32,023 nucleotides of DNA from Microbacterium sp. (GCF_011620715.1 NZ_WOYP01000045.1:1-32023); one strand, 5' to 3'. Numbered from the stretch's first letter, positions 25,115 to 32,023 are shown. Program-made: numbers and translations. The notes: generated by a model not told the origin, from the sequence alone.

Positions 25115-25405
25115 GTGCAGATCCTCCTCGCCTTCATCGTCGGTGGCGTGATGGGCGCGGCCGCCCACTTCCTCGTGCCGGGCCGCGGCACGCGGGGTGT
25201 CGCGCTCGGTCCGGTGCTCGGCGCCTTCGCCGCCGGTCTCGTCTGGATGATCCTCACCTGGGCGGGAGTGGGCCTGGACAGTCCGTGGCTGTGGCTATCG
25301 GCGTTCGTCGCGCCGATCGTCGTGACCTACCCGGTGCTGCTGATCCTGGCGCGCACCCGCACCGCCCGCGACGCCCGCGAACGGACCCGCCTCAAGATCG
25401 GCTGA
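25115..25405 (+). CDS. Small three-helix membrane protein, function unknown
   Basis: A 96-aa hydrophobic protein with about three membrane helices: residues 3-20, 29-50 and 59-79. A basic tail follows (RTRTARDARERTRLKIG), which would stay in the cytoplasm. I do not recognise the family. The GTG at 25115 begins 13 nt after the DUF3107 stop, so the two genes probably share a transcript. Codon use resembles the neighbours. It converges with the ferritin-like gene, leaving only 14 bp between stop codons. Confidence 0.7.
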   Translation: MQILLAFIVGGVMGAAAHFLVPGRGTRGVALGPVLGAFAAGLVWMILTWAGVGLDSPWLWLSAFVAPIVVTYPVLLILARTRTARDARERTRLKIG

Positions 25406-25419
25406 TCGGCCTGATCGGA

Positions 25420-26133
25420 CTAAGCCGCCAGCCCCATCGCGTCCATTCGCTTGGAGTGGGCGCCCATCAGGTCGGTGAACACGGGTTCGACCTTCTGCTC
25501 ATCGGCGACCTGCAGCGTGGTCGGACGCAGGGCCGCACGGGCGATGAGCAGCGTGTCGCCCACGAGGCGACGACCCCACATGGCCAGCAGCGACTTCCAC
25601 TCCGGGTCGCTCGCTATGGTCTGGCCGAGAATGTCCACGATCGCCTGACGGTCGTCATCGGCCCGCAGGATGCGAGCGACGCGACGCCCCGTGTCGCCGT
25701 AGCTCGATGAGAGCGCCAGGTAGAAGTCGTCGAGCATCCCGGCGGTGATGTGCACGGAGAGCATCGTCTCCTGGGGCCGCACCCCGTGGGTCGCGCGGCG
25801 GAACGCGTCGAGGGGCTCGCGGAACGGGAGCATCAGGGTCGTCGGGTCGTCGGCGCGCTCGCGGATGAGGGCGACGAGCTCCTCGTGCTTCTGAAGCGCG
25901 GCACCGGCGGCGCGCGAGAGCGACTCCTTCTCGCCCAGCTCCGGCGTGGACGCGATCAGCTCGGACAGCGTCTCGAAATAGCCCAGCTGAAGATATGCCG
26001 CCTGGCCGAGGAACGTGTCGATCTCGGGTGCGAGCTCCTCGAAGTCGACACGGCGGGCGCGGCTCGCCCCGTCGCGGGAGCGCAATTGCAGCTTGCGCCC
26101 CTGGGGAGCCTTCTGCCAGAACCACTTCACCAC
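25420..26133 (-). CDS. Ferritin-like-fold protein (MiaE-like/Rv3210c type)
   Basis: A 237-aa helical protein of the actinobacterial ferritin-like family related to MiaE-type tRNA hydroxylases. Possible di-iron ligands include Glu54 (GYFETLSELI) and the Glu/His pairs in LQKHEELVALI (His83, Glu84), with further acidic residues in AGMLDDFYLAL. Which ones bind metal needs a structural model, and enzyme activity is not established. The start is taken as the first of two adjacent GTG codons (26133) because TATGCT on the same strand ends 6 nt before it, a leaderless geometry. Position next to rhlE matches M. tuberculosis Rv3210c-Rv3211. Confidence 0.8.
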   Translation of the reverse strand: MVKWFWQKAPQGRKLQLRSRDGASRARRVDFEELAPEIDTFLGQAAYLQLGYFETLSELIASTPELGEKESLSRAAGAALQKHEELVALIRERADDPTTLMLPFREPLDAFRRATHGVRPQETMLSVHITAGMLDDFYLALSSSYGDTGRRVARILRADDDRQAIVDILGQTIASDPEWKSLLAMWGRRLVGDTLLIARAALRPTTLQVADEQKVEPVFTDLMGAHSKRMDAMGLAA

Positions 26134-26139
26134 GCACTC

Positions 26140-26145
26140 AGCATA
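26140..26145 (-). promoter_or_regulatory. -10 element of the ferritin-like gene, leaderless geometry
   Basis: TATGCT on the reverse strand ends 6 nt before the GTG at 26133. No Shine-Dalgarno is seen. This element also decides between the two adjacent GTG codons. Confidence 0.45.
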
Positions 26146-26210
26146 GGTGCGCCGCATCCGGAGCCCACGACCCCGCCCGCGCGGATACGGCGGAATACGG
26201 TGCGAGCCGG

Positions 26211-26358
26211 TATCCTGGACTCAGTCCCCGGCGTCGGATCGGGGCTCCCGCGCCTGTGGCAGAGATAGGGCGTGGATCTCACCTCGGCCCGCGCGGCGAC
26301 TTCTCGCGGAGCGCCAGGGCACCAAAGGCAGCATCTCACTGCCGGACAGGCTCACATC
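26211..26358 (+). promoter_or_regulatory. Promoter and possible long 5' leader of rhlE
   Basis: TATCCT (26211-26216) fits TAnnnT and would start transcription near 26223, giving a leader of about 136 nt before the preferred GTG at 26359. The leader can form hairpins: CCCCG/CGGGG near its 5' end and GGCAG/CTGCC (loop CATCTCA) about 20 nt before the start. No known riboswitch family was recognised. If translation instead starts at GTG 26272, part of this is coding. Confidence 0.4.
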
Positions 26359-27849
26359 GTGACGACCTTCGCCGAACTCGGCGTCGACCAGGACATCGTC
26401 GAAACACTCGCCCAGAAGGGCATCATCGACGCCTTCCCCATCCAGGAGCAGACCATCCCCCTCGGCCTTCCGGGCCAGGACATCATCGGCCAGGCCAAGA
26501 CCGGCACCGGCAAGACCTTCGGGTTCGGCATCCCGGTCGTGCAGCGCCTCGGACCCGACCCGGCGCACGGCGTCAAGGCGCTCATCGTGGTGCCGACGCG
26601 CGAACTGTGCGTGCAGGTGTATGAAGACATCGACATGCTCACCCGCGGCCGCTCGACCAGCGTCGTCGCCATATACGGCGGTAAGGCGTACGAGGGCCAG
26701 ATCGACCAGCTGAAGGCCGGCGCGCAGATCGTCGTCGGCACTCCCGGGCGCCTCATCGACCTGAACAACCAGCGTCTGCTCGATCTGTCGAACGCGACAG
26801 AGGTCGTGCTCGACGAGGCCGACAAGATGCTCGACCTCGGGTTTCTGCCCGACATCGAGAAGATCTTCCAGAAGGTGCCGGCCATCCGGCACACGCAGCT
26901 GTTCTCGGCGACGATGCCCGGTCCGATCGTCGCGCTGGCCCGCCGGTTCATGACGAACCCGATCCACATCCGCGCGACCGACCCCGACGAGGGGCTCACC
27001 CAGGCCAACATCCGCCACCTCGTCTACCGCGCGCACTCGCTCGACAAGGACGAGATCATCGCCCGCATCCTCCAGGCCGACGGCCGCGGCAAGACCGTGA
27101 TCTTCACTCGCACCAAGCGCGCCGCGCAGCGGCTGTCCGACGAACTCGGCGACCGCGGCTTCAACACGGCTTCGGTGCACGGCGACATGAGCCAGGAGGC
27201 GCGCGAGCGCTCAATGGCGGCCTTCAAGGCCGGCAAGAAGGATGTCCTGATCGCGACCGACGTCGCAGCTCGCGGCATCGACGTCGACGACGTCACCCAC
27301 GTGATCAACCACACGATCCCCGACGACGAGAAGACCTACCTGCACCGCGCGGGCCGCACCGGCCGCGCCGGCAAGACCGGCATCGCGGTCACTTTCGTGG
27401 ACTGGGACGACCTGCACAAGTGGGCGCTCATCAACCGCGCCCTCGAGTTCGGGCAGCCCGAGCCGACCGAGACCTATTCGTCGAGCGCGCACCTGTTCAG
27501 CGACCTCGACATCCCGGCCGGCACCAAGGGCCGCCTGACGACGGCGCCGCGCACCCAGACGGTCACGACGCCGGATGCCGATCGCCCAGCCTCCGCGGAC
27601 CGCGACGGCGGCGCAAGCCGCCGTCGGCGCCGCACCGGCGAGTCGAGCGGCGCGCCCGCCTCGACCGGCCCGTCGACTCGCGGATCCGCTCCCGGGGTGC
27701 TCGCAGAGCACGGTGGACACGACGCCGCCGAAGGCGCCGGCACGCACGACGGAGGCGGGACCGAGCACCACGACGGCAACGCCGCTCCGCGCCGCCGCCG
27801 ACGCCGCCGCGGCGGTTCGCGCCCGAACGGCGCGCCCGCCGGAGCCTGA
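26359..27849 (+). CDS. rhlE: DEAD-box RNA helicase (RhlE type)
   Basis: A 496-aa helicase with all core motifs: Q motif (FAELGVDQDIVETL to FPIQEQTIPL), Walker A AKTGTGKT (46-53), VPTREL, DEAD (152-155), SAT (183-185), TDVAARGID and HRAGRTGR (329-336). It should remodel RNA in ribosome assembly or RNA decay. After about residue 400 the protein is disordered, with Gly/Asp/His-rich stretches and a final basic RRRRRRRGGSR-like RNA-binding tail. Start choice: MTTFAELGV at GTG 26359 matches family N-termini; a GTG at 26272 would add 29 non-conserved residues. It corresponds in position to Rv3211. The tail is more GC-rich and repetitive than the core. Confidence 0.92.
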   Translation: MTTFAELGVDQDIVETLAQKGIIDAFPIQEQTIPLGLPGQDIIGQAKTGTGKTFGFGIPVVQRLGPDPAHGVKALIVVPTRELCVQVYEDIDMLTRGRSTSVVAIYGGKAYEGQIDQLKAGAQIVVGTPGRLIDLNNQRLLDLSNATEVVLDEADKMLDLGFLPDIEKIFQKVPAIRHTQLFSATMPGPIVALARRFMTNPIHIRATDPDEGLTQANIRHLVYRAHSLDKDEIIARILQADGRGKTVIFTRTKRAAQRLSDELGDRGFNTASVHGDMSQEARERSMAAFKAGKKDVLIATDVAARGIDVDDVTHVINHTIPDDEKTYLHRAGRTGRAGKTGIAVTFVDWDDLHKWALINRALEFGQPEPTETYSSSAHLFSDLDIPAGTKGRLTTAPRTQTVTTPDADRPASADRDGGASRRRRRTGESSGAPASTGPSTRGSAPGVLAEHGGHDAAEGAGTHDGGGTEHHDGNAAPRRRRRRRGGSRPNGAPAGA

Positions 27850-27977
27850 GCTGCGGCATCCGCTCGATGCTGATCGAGGCGTCGCGTCGGCAGTGAGGCA
27901 CTCCGGTGAGAAGCCTGGGAAAGCGCTAGTGTGAGCAGCGCGGCGAACGTGCCGCGTTCCTCGCATGAAAGGCAGTG

Positions 27978-28391
27978 ATGAGAATCATCGAAGCAGTGCA
28001 GTACCAGGGCTTCTGGGGCTCCTTCGGGGACCTGATCTGGTGGTTCCTGTGGGCATTCGTCTTCTTCACCTACCTGATGGCGCTGTTCGCCGTCATCGGT
28101 GACCTGTTCCGCGACCACAAGCTCAGCGGCTGGTGGAAGGCGGTGTGGATCATCTTCCTGATCTTCGTCCCGTTCCTGACGCTTCTTGTGTACCTGATCG
28201 CACGCGGCAAGGGCATGTCCGAGCGCGGCGCCGCTCAGGCCAGAGAGTACCAGGCGGCCCAGGACAGCTACATCAAGTCGGTCGCCGGAGCCAGTCCGTC
28301 CGAAGAGATCGCGAAGGCCAAGTCGCTCCTCGACTCCGGCGCGATCACGCAGGCCGAGTTCGACAGCATCAAGACCAAGGCGCTCAGCTGA
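27978..28391 (+). CDS. PLDc_N and SHOCT domain membrane protein
   Basis: A 137-aa protein. Two transmembrane helices (about 17-41 and 53-75) form a PLDc_N-like (phospholipase D nuclease N-terminal) module: WWFLWAFVFFTYLMALFAVI, then WWKAVWIIFLIFVPFLT. The C-terminal 30 residues are a SHOCT domain (EEIAKAKSLLDSGAITQAEF at 110-129). No catalytic HKD motif is present, so it is not a phospholipase. SHOCT domains are short oligomerisation modules. The ATG at 27978 has GAAAGG (27967-27972) upstream; the in-frame GTG at 27975 is too close. The 128-bp gap after rhlE suggests its own promoter, with TAGTGT at 27927-27932 a weak candidate. A strong terminator hairpin follows. Confidence 0.82.
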   Translation: MRIIEAVQYQGFWGSFGDLIWWFLWAFVFFTYLMALFAVIGDLFRDHKLSGWWKAVWIIFLIFVPFLTLLVYLIARGKGMSERGAAQAREYQAAQDSYIKSVAGASPSEEIAKAKSLLDSGAITQAEFDSIKTKALS

Positions 28392-28406
28392 GCGCAACCT
28401 CACGCA

Positions 28407-28440
28407 GGAAGGTTCCGTCGCATCAGCGGAGGGACCTTTC
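28407..28440. terminator. Bidirectional terminator hairpin
   Basis: A 10-bp stem pairs GGAAGGTTCC (28407-28416) with GGGACCTTTC (28431-28440), including two G-U pairs, and the loop can form a further CGC/GCG pairing. It lies between the convergent SHOCT gene (stop 28391) and PHP gene (stop 28444). Short A and T runs within the arms would help termination in both directions. Confidence 0.65.
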
Positions 28441-28443
28441 GCG

Positions 28444-29307
28444 TCACGGGTAGAACGGCGCCGTACCGGTCGCGCGGTCGATGATGCGGGCCACCATGTC
28501 ATCGCTCGTGGTGTACTCGCCCGGCTGGTTCGGCTTGCCGAGTCCGTGGTAGTCGCTCGACCCGGTCACGATCAGGTCGCGCTCCTTCGAGATCCTCAGG
28601 AGGGTGCGCACGCCGGCCTCGAGGTTCTCGCGATGACCGATCTCGAAGCCGGCCAAGCCGGCCGCGAACATCCGCTCCATGAGCCGAGTGGGCAGCAGAC
28701 CCGCCCGGCCCGCGGGGTGGGCGATGATCGGCACTCCCCCGGCTCCGACCACGAGCTGCACTGCCAGCACCGGATCGGGCGCGTACAGGGAGACGTAGTA
28801 GTCGCCGTGCGGGCTGAGTATCTGCGAGAACGCCTCAGTACGGTCGCGGACGTGACCCTTCGCCACGAGCGCATCGGCGATGTGCGGGCGCCCGACAGTG
28901 GCCCCGTCCGAGGTCTGCGCGACGATGTCGTCCCAGTCCAGATCGAAGTCGCGGGCGATCAGGTCGGACATCCTGCGGGCCCGCTCCACGCGCGACGAAC
29001 GGATGCGGTCGGTCATGGCGCGCAGCCCGGCATCGTCCGGATCGAGCAGATACGCGAGCACATGCACGCTTCGCGATTGGTACTTGGCGGACAGTTCCAT
29101 TCCGGGAATGAACGTCATGCCGAGGGATGCCGTCGCCTCGGCCGCTTCGGCCCACCCCGACGTCGTGTCGTGGTCGGTGAGCGCGGCGGTGCGCAGCCCG
29201 TGCGCATGCGCAGCCGCCATCACCTGCGCCGGCGACTCCGTGCCGTCGGAGTGCAACGAGTGAAGGTGCAGATCGCTCGGCCCCTCGAAGCGTCGCTTGT
29301 CCGGCAT
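28444..29307 (-). CDS. PHP-domain phosphoesterase (RNase AM/YciV-like)
   Basis: A 287-aa stand-alone PHP-domain protein. Metal-binding motifs are in order: SDLHLHSLHSDG (Asp12, His14, His16, Asp21), LTDHDTTSG (Asp45, His46, Asp47), GMELSAKY (Glu71), IIAHPAGR and GSSDYHG near the C-terminus. Relatives include E. coli YciV/RNase AM and 3',5'-nucleoside bisphosphate phosphatases, which hydrolyse short RNA ends or pAp with a tri-metal centre. It is too short to be a polymerase PHP domain and has no polymerase sequence. TAGGCT ends 6 nt before the ATG on the same strand, a leaderless geometry. It is divergent from the EEP-family gene. Confidence 0.9.
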   Translation of the reverse strand: MPDKRRFEGPSDLHLHSLHSDGTESPAQVMAAAHAHGLRTAALTDHDTTSGWAEAAEATASLGMTFIPGMELSAKYQSRSVHVLAYLLDPDDAGLRAMTDRIRSSRVERARRMSDLIARDFDLDWDDIVAQTSDGATVGRPHIADALVAKGHVRDRTEAFSQILSPHGDYYVSLYAPDPVLAVQLVVGAGGVPIIAHPAGRAGLLPTRLMERMFAAGLAGFEIGHRENLEAGVRTLLRISKERDLIVTGSSDYHGLGKPNQPGEYTTSDDMVARIIDRATGTAPFYP

Positions 29308-29313
29308 CCATCG

Positions 29314-29319
29314 AGCCTA
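29314..29319 (-). promoter_or_regulatory. -10 element of the PHP gene, leaderless geometry
   Basis: TAGGCT on the reverse strand fits TAnnnT and ends exactly 6 nt before the ATG at 29307. No spaced Shine-Dalgarno is present. Confidence 0.45.
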
Positions 29320-29433
29320 GCGCGCGGCTCCGACCGCATGGGGGACCCTTCAGCGCGGGCGCCGATCCCTATGAGGCTCCGCCCCGCACCCCCGGCACGC
29401 TGCGGCGTGCCCCGATCTCCCAGACTGCTGACA

Positions 29434-29439
29434 TAGAGT
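29434..29439 (+). promoter_or_regulatory. -10 element of the EEP gene, leaderless geometry
   Basis: TAGAGT fits TAnnnT and ends 6 nt before the GTG at 29446. No Shine-Dalgarno is present, and the -35 is not clear. Confidence 0.45.
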
Positions 29440-29445
29440 CGCCGA

Positions 29446-30465
29446 GTGCTTCGCCTGCTCGGAATCCTGGGGGCCGTGATGTTCGCAATCGCGGCCGCCC
29501 TCTTGACGTGGCCGTCGTTCTTCCGGCTCGAGCGCACGTTCCCGGTCGCCCAGATCATCTCGTTTCGCGGACTGCTGACGGTCGTGTTCGCGGTGCTCGC
29601 GGTGGTCGGGCTGCTGCTGGCGATCGCGCGCCCGCTGCGCGCGTTCGCGCTGTCGGTCGCAGTGATCTCGCTCGTCGCGGTGGTCGCCAACGCCGCGATC
29701 GTGACCACCCGCGGAATCGGAACCGACACGCTGCCCGCCAAGACCGACAGCAGCATCCGGGTGATGACCTGGAACACCGCCGGATCGGCCACGGCGCCCG
29801 AAACGGTCGCGCAGATCGCCGTGGCGATGGATGCCGACATCGTCACCCTTCCCGAGACGACCATCGAGACCGGCGAGAAGGTCGCCCTCGCCATGCGCGA
29901 CCTCGGGCATCCGATGTGGGCGCACTTCACCGACTACCCGTCCACGCAATGGGATGCCGGATCGACCACTCTCCTGATCTCTCCCGAAGTCGGCGACTAC
30001 GCGGTGATCGAGTCCTCACTGGACGGCTCGAGCAACACGTCCACGGTGCCCAGCGCTGTCGCCATGCCCACCAGCGGCGACGGCCCGATCTTCGTGGCCG
30101 CCCACGCCGTCGCGCCCCGCCAGAGCTACATGCAGCACTGGCGGGACGACCTGCAGTGGCTGGCTGATCAGTGCGTCGACGACAACGTGATCATGGCCGG
30201 CGACTTCAACGCGACCATCGACCACATGGCCGACCTCGGCGTGGACGGCGGCACGCTCGGACGCTGTCGTGATGGGGCGATCGAGACCGGCAACGGCGCC
30301 GTCGGCACCTGGACCACGCAGATTCCGGCCCTGCTCGGCGCACCGATCGATCACGTGATGGCCTCCAGCCACTGGAACCCGACCGGGTCGCTGGTGCTGC
30401 AGTCGATGGACGCTTCGGGCAGCGACCATCGCCCGCTGATCGTCCAGCTAGAACCGGTCGACTGA
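29446..30465 (+). CDS. Membrane-anchored endonuclease/exonuclease/phosphatase family protein
   Basis: A 339-aa protein with three N-terminal transmembrane helices (about 4-21, 43-61, 65-85) and an EEP domain from about residue 103. Catalytic motifs are present: VMTWNTAG (Asn110), VTLPETT (Glu metal ligand), MAGDFNATIDH (Asp and Asn), APIDHVMAS and GSDHRPLIVQL (general-base His near the C-terminus). With an odd number of helices and a cytoplasmic N-terminus, the catalytic domain would lie outside the cell, suggesting an extracellular nuclease or lipid/sugar phosphodiesterase; the substrate cannot be read. Transcription probably starts at the GTG, and pepP follows 27 nt later. Confidence 0.87.
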   Translation: MLRLLGILGAVMFAIAAALLTWPSFFRLERTFPVAQIISFRGLLTVVFAVLAVVGLLLAIARPLRAFALSVAVISLVAVVANAAIVTTRGIGTDTLPAKTDSSIRVMTWNTAGSATAPETVAQIAVAMDADIVTLPETTIETGEKVALAMRDLGHPMWAHFTDYPSTQWDAGSTTLLISPEVGDYAVIESSLDGSSNTSTVPSAVAMPTSGDGPIFVAAHAVAPRQSYMQHWRDDLQWLADQCVDDNVIMAGDFNATIDHMADLGVDGGTLGRCRDGAIETGNGAVGTWTTQIPALLGAPIDHVMASSHWNPTGSLVLQSMDASGSDHRPLIVQLEPVD

Positions 30466-30492
30466 CTCCGTCGCCGGTGCAAGACTTGAGTC

Positions 30493-31983
30493 ATGAGCAC
30501 CACAGACGAGAGCGATACGACCGGCACCACCGAACTCGCTCCTTCCGGGATTCCGCCCGAGGACCCCGGCTCGCGGGAGCTCGCCCCGGGTTCCGAGATT
30601 CCCGCGAACAGCACGGTGAACCGACGACAGGGCTTCGGCGACGGCTTCTTGAGCACGATCTCGACGGGGTGGGCGCAGCGGCCCGAGATCCTGCCTCCGG
30701 CTCGCGAACAGGCGGTCTTCGCCGCACTCCGGCGCGCGGCCGTGTCTGCGGCGTTCCCTGGAAAGCGCCTCGTGGTGCCGGCTGGGCCGTCCAAGGTGCG
30801 CAGCAACGACACCGATTATCCGTTCCGCGCCCATTCCGCGTTCGCGCACCTGACCGCGTGGGCCGGCGACGCGGTACCCGACTCCGTGCTCGTGTTCGAC
30901 CCCCGCGATGGCGAGGACGAGCCCGGCCACGACGTGACGCTGTACTTCCGCGAGCGCGCCGATCGCACCACGGCGGAGTTCTACGCGAATCCGTCGATCG
31001 GCGAGTTCTGGATCGGGCCGCGTCCGGCACGGGGCGGTGTGGCCGCTGACCTGGGCCTGGACACCGCGCACATCGACTCGTTCGCGGCATCCGATGACGA
31101 CCTCGTCGTCGATGAGGATGCCGACCTCACCCGCTTCGTCTCCGAGCTGCGCCTGCGCAAGGACGAGTACGAGATCGCGCAGATGCAGCTCGCCATCGAG
31201 GTCACCGCCGACGGGTTCGACGACATCGTCGCCGACCTTCCCCGCATCATCGCCCACCCGCGCGGTGAGCGCCTGGTCGAGGGGATCTTCCACCAGCGGG
31301 CGCGCAGTGACGGCAACTGGGAGGGCTACGACACGATCGCGGCCTCCGGGCCGCACGCCTGTTACCTGCACTGGACCCGCAACGACGGCGCCGTCGCCCC
31401 AGGCGATCTGATTCTGATCGATGCGGGCGTCGAGCTCGACAGCCTCTACACAGCCGACATCACGCGCACGATCCCTGTCGGCGGCACCTTCACCGAGGTG
31501 CAGCGCCGCGTCTACGAGGCCGTGCTCGAAGCCGCCGATGCGGCCTTCGCGGCCGCGAAGCCCGGTGCACTGTTCAGTGACCTGAACGCCGCCGCGTGGA
31601 GCGTGATCGCGCACCGCATCGAGGAGTGGGGCTTCCTCCCCGTGTCGGCCGAGGCCTCCCTCGACCCGACGACCGGTCATCACCACCGCCGGTGGATGGT
31701 GCACGGCACGAGCCACCACCTCGGCATCGACGTGCATGACTGCGCGCAGGCCCGGCGCGAGCTCTACGCCGGCGGCACTCTCGAGCCCGGCATGGTGTTC
31801 ACGATCGAGCCGGGCCTGTACTTCCAGATCGACGATCTGATGGTGCCCGAGCAGTACCGCGGCATCGGGGTGCGCATCGAGGACGACATCCTCATGACCG
31901 CCGACGGACCGGTGAACCTGTCGTCGGCGATTCCGCGGACCGCCGACGACGTCGAGGCGTGGGTCGCGCGCCGCTCTTCGTGA
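30493..31983 (+). CDS. pepP: Xaa-Pro aminopeptidase (aminopeptidase P, M24 family)
   Basis: A 496-aa M24B metallopeptidase that removes the N-terminal residue from peptides with proline in position two. The N-terminal creatinase-like domain (about 50-230) is followed by the pita-bread catalytic domain. All five metal ligands are visible: Asp310 (LILIDAG), Asp322 (YTADITRT), His408 (HGTSHHLG), Glu439 (FTIEPGLYF) and Glu463 (VRIEDD). The first 35 residues are acidic and Thr/Pro-rich. No signal peptide is seen, so the enzyme is cytoplasmic. No strong Shine-Dalgarno is present; AAGACT ends 6 nt before the ATG and may be a weak leaderless promoter. The gene is complete. Confidence 0.95.
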   Translation: MSTTDESDTTGTTELAPSGIPPEDPGSRELAPGSEIPANSTVNRRQGFGDGFLSTISTGWAQRPEILPPAREQAVFAALRRAAVSAAFPGKRLVVPAGPSKVRSNDTDYPFRAHSAFAHLTAWAGDAVPDSVLVFDPRDGEDEPGHDVTLYFRERADRTTAEFYANPSIGEFWIGPRPARGGVAADLGLDTAHIDSFAASDDDLVVDEDADLTRFVSELRLRKDEYEIAQMQLAIEVTADGFDDIVADLPRIIAHPRGERLVEGIFHQRARSDGNWEGYDTIAASGPHACYLHWTRNDGAVAPGDLILIDAGVELDSLYTADITRTIPVGGTFTEVQRRVYEAVLEAADAAFAAAKPGALFSDLNAAAWSVIAHRIEEWGFLPVSAEASLDPTTGHHHRRWMVHGTSHHLGIDVHDCAQARRELYAGGTLEPGMVFTIEPGLYFQIDDLMVPEQYRGIGVRIEDDILMTADGPVNLSSAIPRTADDVEAWVARRSS

Positions 31984-31988
31984 GCCTC

Positions 31989-32004
31989 GCTCCCCGAGGG
32001 GAGC
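31989..32004 (+). terminator. Hairpin after pepP
   Basis: GCTCCC (31989-31994) and GGGAGC (31999-32004) form a 6-bp stem with a CGAG tetraloop, 5 nt after the stop codon. There is no U tract within the window, so it is a moderate candidate. Confidence 0.4.
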
Positions 32005-32023
32005 CGGACACTCAGGCTGGGAC

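Noticed and set aside
26272..26358. N-terminal 29-residue extension of the RhlE helicase
   Set aside because: The extension has no family similarity, and MTTFAELGV at 26359 matches known starts. It cannot be fully excluded without mapping.
27978..28391. Phospholipase D enzyme
   Set aside because: Only the PLDc_N-type membrane module is present; the HKD catalytic motif is absent.
1..32023. Many long open frames opposite or overlapping the listed genes
   Set aside because: High GC makes stop codons rare in alternative frames. These frames are Arg/Ala/Pro-rich, lack recognisable motifs and lie fully over well-identified genes.
1..32023. Mobile elements, phage genes, CRISPR arrays
   Set aside because: No transposase, integrase, Cas motif, terminal inverted repeats or regularly spaced repeats were seen. 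The tRNA gene has no partial copy that would mark an integration site.

Overview
The window looks like chromosomal DNA of a high-GC Gram-positive actinobacterium, most likely a Microbacterium or close relative in Microbacteriaceae. The signs are about 70% GC, frequent GTG starts, many 4-bp start/stop overlaps, a C50 carotenoid operon, and a gene order that recalls the Mycobacterium tuberculosis Rv3193c-Rv3211 region. No insertion sequence, phage gene or CRISPR array was seen, and coding density is very high.

Layout. (1) 22-1351: an initiator tRNA-fMet, then a PadR regulator overlapping a multi-pass membrane protein. (2) 1440-7647: a divergent MarR/CrtR-type regulator and a tightly coupled seven-gene operon, idi-crtE-crtB-crtI-crtYe-crtYf-crtEb. 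It should take IPP/DMAPP to a cyclic C50 carotenoid (decaprenoxanthin or an isomer). A perfect 7-bp inverted repeat in the divergent intergenic region is the probable operator. (3) 7661-13339: an envelope group made of a UPF0182 membrane protein, a membrane-anchored PDZ/Lon-type protease (YlbL type) and a DUF2342 zincin-like protein. (4) 13456-24718: an orphan E1-like/cyclodehydratase-like protein convergent with uvrD2, then nudC, a kinase-fold protein lacking its catalytic residues, and the adnA-adnB double-strand-break resection helicase-nuclease. (5) 24877-28391: a DUF3107 protein, a small membrane protein, a ferritin-like protein, an RhlE-type DEAD-box RNA helicase and a PLDc_N/SHOCT membrane protein. 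(6) 28444-31983: a PHP-domain phosphoesterase, a membrane-anchored endonuclease/exonuclease/phosphatase protein and an Xaa-Pro aminopeptidase.

Regulation. Several genes have a TAnnnT -10-like hexamer ending 6-7 nt before the start codon and no spaced Shine-Dalgarno, the geometry of leaderless mRNAs. Inside operons, ATGA/GTGA overlaps suggest translational coupling.

Most interesting points. GGATGCC/GGCATCC is strongly over-represented and often uses less-favoured synonymous codons; one inverted pair forms a 12-bp terminator-like stem. uvrD2 and the E1-like gene abut so closely that each reads antisense through the other's conserved 3' end, and uvrD2 has no HRDC domain. A pseudokinase sits in the repair block. 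AdnA appears to lack one of the usual Fe-S cysteines. The CrtR operator is a clear testable site. I did not find a wholly new multi-gene system.
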